Source: Flavisolibacter tropicus
GTDB lineage: Bacteria > Bacteroidota > Bacteroidia > Chitinophagales > Chitinophagaceae
Assembly (NCBI RefSeq): GCF_001644645.1
Contig: NZ_CP011390.1
Coordinates: 1-64,000, forward strand
Reading direction: 5' to 3'
DNA length: 64,000 bases
In this document: piece after piece, positions 27,124 to 34,789 of the stretch
How positions within the stretch are numbered: the stretch's first letter is position 1
Layout: each line of letters opens with the position of its first letter
Position numbers and translations under genes: made by a program
Notes under the pieces: generated by a model
Databases searched by the model: none
Told to the model about the DNA's origin: nothing
What the model saw: the letters and a program-made list of their open reading frames with translations, nothing else

Positions 27124-27888
27124 ATGGAACATTATACAATGAATCTTACTTTAAAGGTTTGGCGTCAGGAAAACAGCCAAAGCAAAGGGAACTTTGAGAC
27201 CTACGAAGTAAAAGATATCTCTTCTGAAATGTCTTTCCTTGAAATGTTTGACGTTCTTAATGAGCGTTTGGTTGTAGAAGGGAAAGAGCCAATAGCTTTT
27301 GATCATGACTGCCGTGAAGGTATTTGCGGTATGTGTTCTATGCATATCAATGGCCGCCCACATGGTCCTTGGCATGCTACCACCACTTGCCAGCTCCATA
27401 TGCGTGCCTTTAAAAATGGTGATACTATTGTGGTTGAGCCTTGGAGAGCGAATGGTTTTCCAATCATTAAAGATCTGGTTACAGACCGTACCGCATTTGA
27501 TCGCATCGTTCAGGCGGGTGGTTTTATTTCCGTAAATACAGGTAATGCTGTAGATGGTAATGCGCTGCCTATTGAAAAAGATAAGGCTGATGCATCATTT
27601 GCTGCCGCTTCTTGTATTGGTTGCGGTGCTTGTGTAGCCGCTTGTAAAAATGCGTCAGCTTCTCTGTTTACAGCTGCTAAAATTGCCCATTTAGGCTTAT
27701 TGCCACAGGGTGAGCCTGAGCGTAAAAATCGCGTATTGAGCATGGTGGCACAGATGGATAAAGAGGGCTTTGGCTCTTGTACATTTACAGGTGCTTGCGA
27801 GGCTGTTTGTCCTAAGGAGATTTCTATTACAAATATCTCCCGTATGCATAAGGATTACCTTTTCGCAGGTTTATCAGCTGAGAAATAA
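27124..27888 (+). CDS. sdhB: Succinate dehydrogenase/fumarate reductase iron-sulfur subunit
   Basis: Electron-transfer subunit of complex II (254 aa). The [2Fe-2S] ligands are in [20 protein letters not shown] (about residues 60-79) plus a later cysteine (TTCQLH). The C-terminal half has [15 protein letters not shown] and [15 protein letters not shown] for the [4Fe-4S] and [3Fe-4S] clusters. I start at the ATG at 27124; [10 protein letters not shown] at 27139 is an equally possible start. A GC-rich palindrome lies just in front, and the 190-bp gap after sdhA also holds a GTTCTGCC/GGCGGAGAAC hairpin (about 26937-26957). These might lower sdhB relative to sdhA or be neutral repeats. A strong terminator follows. 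Confidence 0.96.
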   Translation: MEHYTMNLTLKVWRQENSQSKGNFETYEVKDISSEMSFLEMFDVLNERLVVEGKEPIAFDHDCREGICGMCSMHINGRPHGPWHATTTCQLHMRAFKNGDTIVVEPWRANGFPIIKDLVTDRTAFDRIVQAGGFISVNTGNAVDGNALPIEKDKADASFAAASCIGCGACVAACKNASASLFTAAKIAHLGLLPQGEPERKNRVLSMVAQMDKEGFGSCTFTGACEAVCPKEISITNISRMHKDYLFAGLSAEK

Positions 27889-27911
27889 TGTAAAACGTTA
27901 TCTATTATACG

Positions 27912-27936
27912 AAAAAGCCCCATTTTGGGGCTTTTT
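27912..27936 (+). terminator. Terminator of the sdhCAB operon
   Basis: 11-bp stem AAAAAGCCCCA/TGGGGCTTTTT with TTT loop and a continuing T run. Confidence 0.93.
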
Positions 27937-28027
27937 TTATGGCTTTAAGCCAACCTTCTTTAACAATTCGGAGTATATTTAAAAGTATAAAAAGAAGCAT
28001 CTTTACCACCTTTGTAAAACTCCGTCC

Positions 28028-31000
28028 TTGAGCCTTTTTTACCGCATACTAACTTGCTTATTGACCATGCTGTGTGCGGATTCGGCAATGGCTCAAATGC
28101 CGGTACAAAAGGTCGGTTCTAACCTTCGGATAAAAACAATTGCAACTACTCAAGACAGTATCCTTTTGGATACTGTGAGTATTGTACCGGCCACACTCTA
28201 TATCCATGAAGTGCCCGATTCTAACTATCGGGTTGACCTAGTACGCTCCATCTTATTTTGGAAGAATAAACCTTCACAGGATAGTGTAATAGTTACCTAC
28301 CGAGCATTTCCCTATAAGTTCAACGCAGTAGTACAACGCCTTAATTATGACAGTATTGCGAAGTATACATACATAGCCCCGTTTGTTTTTGATGCCGGCA
28401 ATAGCAACGAACAACGAGGCCTGTTCAATTTTGGCAAGCTAGATTATAATGGTTCCTTCGGACGAGGCATTTCCTTTGGAAACAACCAGGATGCTGTAGT
28501 TACTTCAAATTTTCAGTTGCAGTTAAATGGTATGTTGGGTGATAGTATAGAACTTGCTGCTGCCATTACCGATAACAACCTACCTATACAACCTGATGGT
28601 ACTACCCAGCAACTTAATGAGTTTGACCAGATCTTCCTCCAGTTCAAGAAGAAGAACTGGCAGCTTAATTTGGGGGATATCGATATCCGGCAAAATGGCT
28701 TGTATTTCCTCAACTTCTACAAACGCTTGGAGGGGGTAGCCTTCCAAACGCAGAATACTATCTCTCCAACGGTAAAGACATCTACCCTGGTTAGTGGATC
28801 CATTGCTAAAGGAAAATTTAACAGGAATAGCTTTCAGGGTTTAGAAGGAAACCAAGGGCCTTACCGACTAACCGGAGCCAATAATGAGTTTTTCTTTATC
28901 GTTTTGCCCAATACCGAGCGGGTGTTTATCGATGGTGAACTGCTACAACGGGGTGAAGATCAGGATTATGTAATTAATTACAATACGGCAGAAGTGACGT
29001 TTACACCCCGTCGTATGATCACCAAAGACTCTAGGATACAGATAGAATTTGAGTATGCAGATAGAAGCTATTTAAATTCTAACCTTTATGCTTTTCAAAC
29101 AGTGGATATAGGTAAGAAGCTTAAGGTCAAAGTAGGAGCCTTTCAAAATAGTGATGCCAGAAACTCTCAGATCAACCAAACGTTGAATGATAACCAAAAG
29201 CGGTTCCTTTTTGAAATAGGAGACAGTACCAACCTCGCTTTTTATCCGTCTATTAGTCTGGATACGTTTGCCAAGGATAAGATACTATACGAAAGGGTGT
29301 TCTATAATAACGGAGCGGACTCTTTTTACCGGTACTCAACCGATTCGGTAGTGGCTCGCTATTCACTGGCTTTTACAGAGGTGGGGCAGGGGCTCGGCGA
29401 TTATATCCCTGATGCCAATGCTAAAGCAAATGGAAAGGTATTCGTCTTTGTTGAGCCTTTAAATGGAAGTAAGCAAGGTCGGTTTGCGCCGGTAATGAAA
29501 CTAGTCGCACCAAAGAAACAGCAATTAGTAAGTGTGGCTACCGATTACCAGATTGATAAAAATAATATCATTAAAACCGAGTTGGCATTAAGTAATTACG
29601 ATGCTAATACGTTTTCCTCAAAAGAAAATGGGGATGATAGAGGTATGGCCGCCCGTGTACAATACTCCAATACGTTAAAGTTGAATCCAAGCAAGGGACT
29701 GGAGTTGACTTCTAATATTGATTATGAACATGTGCAACAAAAGTTCCGCCCTTTAGAACGACTTCGATATGTGGAGTTTAGTCGCGAATGGGGCTTGCCA
29801 CAGTCAGTAGCGCCAGTAGATGAAAATATATTTCGTTTAAGTAGTGGAATAAAAGATAAAAAGGGACTTTCTGCTACGTACCAATTTATGTCGTATCAGA
29901 GAAGTGATGATTATAAGGGGATTCAAAATACGGTGCAACAAGCCTTAAATAAAGGGGGGTGGACAATGAATAACCAACTGGCCCTTACCAATTTTTCTAA
30001 TACGTTACAGAAAGGCTATTTTCTGCGGCCAGTGGTAGATATCAGCCGGGAATTGAAACAGTTAGCTGCTATGCGGTTAGGTTTCCGGTATACATTAGAA
30101 CAGAATAAAGTAGAAAATAAGGAAACGAAAGAGATAGAGGCGAATAGCTTTTCCTTTGATACTTATACAGCTTATCTGAAGTCAGATGAGTCTAAGAAAA
30201 ACCGGTATGGTATAACGTTTTATACCCGAGCCGACCAATACCCTTATGAAAAAGCATTAGTAAAAGGTGATAGAAGTTATAATATAAATCTTCAGGCGGA
30301 ACTGTTAAAGAGTGAAAAGCATCAATTTGTATTTAATACCACATTTCGGAGGTTAGATGTTTCCAATTCAGTGGTATCAAAAGAAAAAGAAGACCGAACT
30401 ATTCTAGGACGGGCAGAATACATGATCAATGAGTGGAAAGGCTTTATAACAGGTAATGTTTTGTACGATTTAGGAACAGGTCAAGAGCAGAAAAGAGATT
30501 TTGCTTATTTGGAAGTGCTGGCAGGTCAAGGGCAATATACCTGGATAGATTATGATAGCAATGGTGTACAAACAGTGGATGAATTTGAAATAGCCGCTTT
30601 CCAGGACCAGGCTAAGTTTGTGCGTGTATTTGTCCCCACCAATGAGTTTTTAAAAGCAGCCTACACTACATTAAACTATAGCTTCATTTTAAACCCAAAG
30701 CAGTTATTTAGTGACGAAGCGAAGAAGGGATTTGGCAAACTCCTTTCAAGGTTTAACCTGCAAACATCAATGCAGAAAACAAAGCGATCTATAGCTCAAG
30801 GTGATTTTGAATTCAATCCATTTAAGGCTGATATTCAGGACACTGCCTTATTAACACTTAATACATCGTTCAACAATACCTTATCCTTCAATCGTTTTTC
30901 CAGCAAGTGGGGGATAGATGTAAGCAACCTGCAAAACAGCGGTAAGTCGTTGCTGACGTATGGATATGAAAGCCGTAAGGTAAATGATTGGCTAGTAAAA

Positions 31001-31513
31001 CTTAGATGGGCGTTAAGTTCTTCTTTAAACCTAAACGTAGTTACCAAGAAAGGCTTGAACGCCTTGTATACACCTAATTTCGATAACCGCAATTATGAGT
31101 TGGAGATTGCCAGCGTGGAGCCGCAGCTCACTTTCATGAATAGGACAGTTTTCCGGTTGCAAGGCAGTTATAAGATAGATCAGAAGAAGAATGCTGACCA
31201 ATATGGGGGCGAACAATCCCTTTCCAATGCCATTAATCTGGAGACCAAATACAATGTGCTACAGAATAGCTCTATCATTGGTCGTTTTACGTATAACAAT
31301 ATTTCATTTAAGTCCAAGGATAATAAAGCCAATACAACAGTAAGTTATATTATGCTGGATGGCTTGATGCCTGGAAGTAACTACCTCTGGTCACTTGACT
31401 TCACAAAACGTCTATTTAATAACGTTGAACTGAACCTCCAATATGAAGGACGTAAACCGGGCGAAACACATACCATCCACGTAGGCAGAGCGGCGGTAAG
31501 GGCCTTATTCTAG
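28028..31513 (+). CDS. Large putative outer-membrane beta-barrel protein, function unknown
   Basis: 1161 residues. The N-terminus is a signal peptide (LTCLLTMLCADSAMAQ, cleavage near residue 23). The N-terminal half includes RGISFGNNQDAVVTSNFQLQ, LNLGDIDIRQNGLYFLNFYK and the segment FIDGELLQRGEDQDYVINYN followed by AEVTFTPRRMITKDSRIQIE, a block I associate with large Bacteroidota envelope proteins of unassigned function. The C-terminal about 600 residues are alternating amphipathic beta-strands and end in phenylalanine (VRALF), as outer-membrane barrels do. The start appears to be TTG at 28028: there is no upstream in-frame ATG after the stop at 27980, and the first ATG (28067) would cut the signal peptide. 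CACCTTTG at 28007-28014, one base off the -7 consensus, would give a very short leader. No operon partners. Confidence 0.7.
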   Translation: MSLFYRILTCLLTMLCADSAMAQMPVQKVGSNLRIKTIATTQDSILLDTVSIVPATLYIHEVPDSNYRVDLVRSILFWKNKPSQDSVIVTYRAFPYKFNAVVQRLNYDSIAKYTYIAPFVFDAGNSNEQRGLFNFGKLDYNGSFGRGISFGNNQDAVVTSNFQLQLNGMLGDSIELAAAITDNNLPIQPDGTTQQLNEFDQIFLQFKKKNWQLNLGDIDIRQNGLYFLNFYKRLEGVAFQTQNTISPTVKTSTLVSGSIAKGKFNRNSFQGLEGNQGPYRLTGANNEFFFIVLPNTERVFIDGELLQRGEDQDYVINYNTAEVTFTPRRMITKDSRIQIEFEYADRSYLNSNLYAFQTVDIGKKLKVKVGAFQNSDARNSQINQTLNDNQKRFLFEIGDSTNLAFYPSISLDTFAKDKILYERVFYNNGADSFYRYSTDSVVARYSLAFTEVGQGLGDYIPDANAKANGKVFVFVEPLNGSKQGRFAPVMKLVAPKKQQLVSVATDYQIDKNNIIKTELALSNYDANTFSSKENGDDRGMAARVQYSNTLKLNPSKGLELTSNIDYEHVQQKFRPLERLRYVEFSREWGLPQSVAPVDENIFRLSSGIKDKKGLSATYQFMSYQRSDDYKGIQNTVQQALNKGGWTMNNQLALTNFSNTLQKGYFLRPVVDISRELKQLAAMRLGFRYTLEQNKVENKETKEIEANSFSFDTYTAYLKSDESKKNRYGITFYTRADQYPYEKALVKGDRSYNINLQAELLKSEKHQFVFNTTFRRLDVSNSVVSKEKEDRTILGRAEYMINEWKGFITGNVLYDLGTGQEQKRDFAYLEVLAGQGQYTWIDYDSNGVQTVDEFEIAAFQDQAKFVRVFVPTNEFLKAAYTTLNYSFILNPKQLFSDEAKKGFGKLLSRFNLQTSMQKTKRSIAQGDFEFNPFKADIQDTALLTLNTSFNNTLSFNRFSSKWGIDVSNLQNSGKSLLTYGYESRKVNDWLVKLRWALSSSLNLNVVTKKGLNALYTPNFDNRNYELEIASVEPQLTFMNRTVFRLQGSYKIDQKKNADQYGGEQSLSNAINLETKYNVLQNSSIIGRFTYNNISFKSKDNKANTTVSYIMLDGLMPGSNYLWSLDFTKRLFNNVELNLQYEGRKPGETHTIHVGRAAVRALF

Positions 31514-31525
31514 CCCCCCAGCACG

Positions 31526-31553
31526 CCCCCGGCCCCTAAAGGGGAATTCCCGC
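31526..31553 (+). repeat. 28-bp palindrome-containing element, copy 1 of an inverted pair
   Basis: Starts CCCCCGGCCCCTAAAGGGG and ends TTCCCGC. It is the reverse complement of 31772-31799 with one mismatch in 28 bases. Confidence 0.9.
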
Positions 31554-31638
31554 GCTGCAAAAGCCGAGCAGAATATTGAACAAGGAACAAGGAATGACGA
31601 ATTAAGAAGGAATGTTCAATAAACAATAAAGAAGAAAA

Positions 31639-31672
31639 CAGAAAAGCACTCCATTTTGGGAGTGCTTTTCTG
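31639..31672. terminator. Terminator between the OMP and ychF genes
   Basis: 14-bp perfect stem (31639-31652 with 31659-31672), core AAAAGCACTCC/GGAGTGCTTTT, followed by TTTTTT on the plus strand. It lies between the two 28-bp inverted elements and can serve the plus-strand OMP gene and, less strongly, ychF from the other side. Confidence 0.85.
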
Positions 31673-31771
31673 TTTTTTATGATCAACTTTCTTTTTCCTC
31701 TTTTCTTTCTTTGTGACCACCCATTCTCTCAGTGTCCCTCCCTGCCGCTGTGCCTCTGTGGTTCAGGCAGT

Positions 31772-31799
31772 GCGGGAACTCCCCTTTAGGGGCCGGGGG
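31772..31799 (-). repeat. 28-bp palindrome-containing element, copy 2 of an inverted pair
   Basis: Inverted copy of 31526-31553 (27 of 28 bases match). Ends 7 bp before the ychF stop codon. Confidence 0.9.
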
Positions 31800-31805
31800 A
31801 CAGAC

Positions 31806-32903
31806 CTACACATTAAATCTAAAGTGCATAATATCGCCATCCTTAACAAGGTACTCTTTTCCCTCAATTCTTAGCTTGCCCACTTCACGGCAAGCTGCTT
31901 CTGAACCATATTGAACGAAATCATTATAGGCAATTACTTCAGCCTTGATGAATCCCTTTTCAAAGTCGGTATGAATCACTGAGGCTGCCTGTGGTGCTTT
32001 CCAACCTTCATGGATAGTCCAGGCACGCACTTCTTGTACTCCAGCTGTGAAATAAGTTTGAAGCGTTAATAACTTATAAGTTGATCTGATCAAACGGTTT
32101 AAGGCAGGTTCTTTCATACCATACTCCTCCATGAACAATTGCTGATCGTCTGGATTTTCCATTTCAGCAATTTGAGCTTCAATAGAGTTGTTCATGATGA
32201 TCACTTCTGCCTGCTCATTCTTAACAGACTCTTTCAGCATTTCAGAGAATTTGTTTCCTGTATGCATTGAAGCCTCGTCTACGTTTGCTACATAAAGAAC
32301 AGGCTTAATGGTTAGAAGAAACAAATCAGCAATGGCTGGCATTTCTTCTTTTGTTATTCCTAATTCACGAATACTCTTGCCTTGCTCTAAATGAGCTTTA
32401 CAACGTTGTAAGATTTCTAACTCCACTTTAGCTTTCGGATCAGTTTTAGCCATCTTTTCGGTACGGCTCATTTTCTTTTCCACGCTTTCTAGATCTTTCA
32501 ATTGCAGCTCTGTATCAATGATTTCTTTATCACTTACAGGATTAATAGCGCCTTCATCACGAAGAATATTTTCATCCTCAAAACAGCGAATCACATGGAT
32601 AATGGCATCTACTTCACGGATATTACCTAGGAATTTATTACCCAAGCCTTCGCCCTTGCTGGCGCCTCTAACCAGGCCAGCAATATCAACAATCTCAATT
32701 TGGGTAGGTACCACACGGTTAGGCTGTACCAGCTCTGCCAATTTTGCCAGGCGTTCATCAGGCACATCTACAAGGCCAACGTTTGGGTCAATAGTACAAA
32801 AGCGATAGTTGCTGGCTTGAGCTTTAGCGCTTTTGCTTACTGCATTAAATAAGGTTGATTTTCCAACGTTGGGCAAACCCACGATACCTGCTTGTAAGGC
32901 CAT
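31806..32903 (-). CDS. ychF: Redox-regulated ATPase YchF
   Basis: Obg-family P-loop protein that prefers ATP over GTP and binds ribosomes (365 aa). G1 is GIVGLPNVGKSTLFNAV at about residues 6-22, G3 is EIVDIAGLVRGASKGEGLG at about 69-87, and the specificity motif region is LYVANVDEASMHTG, with NVDE replacing the GTPase NKxD, as expected for YchF. The C-terminal TGS domain contains WTIHEGWKAPQAASVIHTDF (about 295-314). Full length and start are well supported. An exact TATCTTTG box on the minus strand at 33009-33002 lies about 100 bp upstream. Confidence 0.97.
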   Translation of the reverse strand: MALQAGIVGLPNVGKSTLFNAVSKSAKAQASNYRFCTIDPNVGLVDVPDERLAKLAELVQPNRVVPTQIEIVDIAGLVRGASKGEGLGNKFLGNIREVDAIIHVIRCFEDENILRDEGAINPVSDKEIIDTELQLKDLESVEKKMSRTEKMAKTDPKAKVELEILQRCKAHLEQGKSIRELGITKEEMPAIADLFLLTIKPVLYVANVDEASMHTGNKFSEMLKESVKNEQAEVIIMNNSIEAQIAEMENPDDQQLFMEEYGMKEPALNRLIRSTYKLLTLQTYFTAGVQEVRAWTIHEGWKAPQAASVIHTDFEKGFIKAEVIAYNDFVQYGSEAACREVGKLRIEGKEYLVKDGDIMHFRFNV

Positions 32904-33001
32904 ATTCTAAATTTATAGTTTGTAGTTAATTGTCTGTAAATGAGCAAAGTCGATATTTCGCCAAGTAAAAGATATCAGAACCATACTCATTTTTCGAGGC
33001 G

Positions 33002-33009
33002 CAAAGATA
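33002..33009 (-). promoter_or_regulatory. TAnnTTTG (-7) box for ychF
   Basis: Minus strand TATCTTTG followed by GCG, an exact consensus match, about 98 bp before the ychF start. Confidence 0.5.
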
Positions 33010-33140
33010 GGCAATCGGCTTTGGTAATTATTTTACAATTCAAGCCTTATCTTCAAAGCGGAATTGAAGACTTGTTAAAATTGCTCCGCTACGTAGCTTA
33101 TTCGTGCAATGGGAAATGGTAAAAGGGAAAGAAATTCCTT

Positions 33141-33169
33141 TTCACGTTTCACGTCTCACGTTTGACGCT
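33141..33169. repeat. TTCACGT-type quasi-repeat, second site
   Basis: Words TTCACGTTTCACG, TCTCACG and TTTGACG, nearly the same set as 13061-13089 but reordered. The rest of the 332-bp gap between ychF and the next gene shows only the ychF promoter box. Confidence 0.75.
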
Positions 33170-33235
33170 TAAAAATGCTCGCTTTATTACACAGTCCCAT
33201 TAATCCGCAATCTCAAATTGAAAATCTAACATCTT

Positions 33236-34732
33236 ATGGCGTTAAGCAGGATTTGGTCAGCCTTTATTATTATTGCCATTGTGGTTGCTGCTTTTAAGAG
33301 TTTTTCGGGTGATGAAAAGATCTATAACCGAATGGTAGTAGGAAAAGCTGATGAACCCTATGATTCTGTGCATTATGTTTTGATCGGTTCTCCTGAAAAA
33401 GCAGGTTTCGGCTCCCGGGAAAGTTTCAGTAAGTTTTTAGGAGGATATGGATACAATTTAAAAGACTCGGTCCAGCAGGCTACAGTTCTGGTAACAGATA
33501 ATGAGAATGCTGATTCCGTTCAAATATTAAAGGCTGCCAACCCAAATCTATCAGTATATACCTACCGATCTGTTCAAAATAAGTTAGTTCGAAAGGCTGA
33601 TGGTATTATTGAAACGTGTAAAAGCGCTGTAACCATTGCTATAGGATTAATAGGTATCATGGCCTTGTTTATGGGTTTTATGAGTATAGCTGAAAGGGCA
33701 GGAGGGGTGAGATTATTATCACGAATCATTGGACCATTCTTTTCTCGCATTTTCCCTGATATTCCCAAAGGCCACCCCTCCATGGGACATATGGTAATGA
33801 ACTTTTCAGCCAACCTGTTAGGCTTGGATAATGCAGCCACTCCATTTGGTATCAAAGCTATGGAGAGCCTTCAGGAATTAAATCCTGATAAGTCCAGGGC
33901 ATCTAATGCACAAATAATGTTCCTATGCTTACATGCTTCCGGATTAACACTAATTCCGGTAAGTATCATAGCAGCTCGTGCCGCATTGAAGGCGCAAAGT
34001 CCTACAGATATTTTCGTGCCTTGTATGATCGCTACGTTCGTGGCGACCATTGCAGCGATGTTTATTGTGTCGTTCAAGCAGAAGATCAATGTATTTCAAC
34101 CTGTTATTTTAGCTTGGGTAGGAGGGCTTTCAGCCATTATTGCCATATTGGTCATTTATCTATCTAGGCTAAGCACGGAAGGCGTACAGTCTTTTTCTGG
34201 TGTGTTAAGTAATGGTTTAATCCTGTTGATCTTTTTATTGATCATCATTGGTGCCGTATATAAGAAGATCAATGTTTTTGACGCCTTTATTGATGGCGCC
34301 AAAGGCGGCTTTGAAACCTCTGTGCGCATTATACCTTACTTGGTAGGTATGCTGGTGGCTATTAGTATGCTGCGTACAAGTGGAACTTTTGATGTGATCA
34401 TTAACGGTATGAAAGCACTTTTTGGCGCCCTAGGCACGGATACCCGTTTTGTAGACGGCTTGCCTACAGCCTTAATAAAACCGCTCAGTGGCAGTGGCGC
34501 TCGCGGCATGATGATCGATACCATGAAAACCTTTGGTCCTGATTCATTTGCGGGTCGACTGGCTTGTGTGCTGCAAGGATCTTCAGATACCACTTTCTAT
34601 GTTATTGCCGTTTATTTCGGTGCTGTAGCTGTAAAAGATACGCGGTACTCAGTAGGAGCCATGTTATTGGCGGATCTGGTTGGGATCATCACCAGTATTA
34701 TTCTCGCGTATATGTTTTTCGGAAGTGTTTAA
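33236..34732 (+). CDS. SpmA/SpmB-like nucleoside-recognition (Gate) domain membrane protein
   Basis: 498-residue inner-membrane protein that joins SpmA-like and SpmB-like halves in one chain, the usual arrangement in Bacteroidota; in Firmicutes spmA and spmB are separate spore-maturation genes. Gate-domain features are MGHMVMNFSANLLGLDNAAT (about residues 183-202) in the first half and LSGSGARGMMIDTMKTFGPD with QGSSDTTFYVIAVYFGAV in the second. About nine membrane helices are visible, including about 6-21, 131-153, 235-255, 258-278, 283-304, 320-340 and 470-495. Residues about 25-120 form a soluble insert between the first helix and the Gate region. The organism is not expected to sporulate, so the role is probably transport or dehydration-independent envelope function; unknown. 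Confidence 0.85.
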   Translation: MALSRIWSAFIIIAIVVAAFKSFSGDEKIYNRMVVGKADEPYDSVHYVLIGSPEKAGFGSRESFSKFLGGYGYNLKDSVQQATVLVTDNENADSVQILKAANPNLSVYTYRSVQNKLVRKADGIIETCKSAVTIAIGLIGIMALFMGFMSIAERAGGVRLLSRIIGPFFSRIFPDIPKGHPSMGHMVMNFSANLLGLDNAATPFGIKAMESLQELNPDKSRASNAQIMFLCLHASGLTLIPVSIIAARAALKAQSPTDIFVPCMIATFVATIAAMFIVSFKQKINVFQPVILAWVGGLSAIIAILVIYLSRLSTEGVQSFSGVLSNGLILLIFLLIIIGAVYKKINVFDAFIDGAKGGFETSVRIIPYLVGMLVAISMLRTSGTFDVIINGMKALFGALGTDTRFVDGLPTALIKPLSGSGARGMMIDTMKTFGPDSFAGRLACVLQGSSDTTFYVIAVYFGAVAVKDTRYSVGAMLLADLVGIITSIILAYMFFGSV

Positions 34733-34751
34733 TAAATATGTGATTAAAAAG

Positions 34752-34779
34752 AAAAGCCCCAGATTAATCTGGGGCTTTT
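34752..34779. terminator. Bidirectional terminator between convergent genes
   Basis: Perfect stem AAAAGCCCCAG/CTGGGGCTTTT with the ATTAAT apex, T-rich on both strands (TTTTT after the stem on plus; TTTTTAATC on minus). Between the SpmAB-like gene and the MG2/plug gene. Confidence 0.93.
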
Positions 34780-34789
34780 CTTTTTAAGT

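Noticed and set aside
33628..33655. Fourth ECF-like site, CTGTAACC in the SpmAB-like gene
   Set aside because: It is inside coding sequence and lacks GTC 17 bp downstream.
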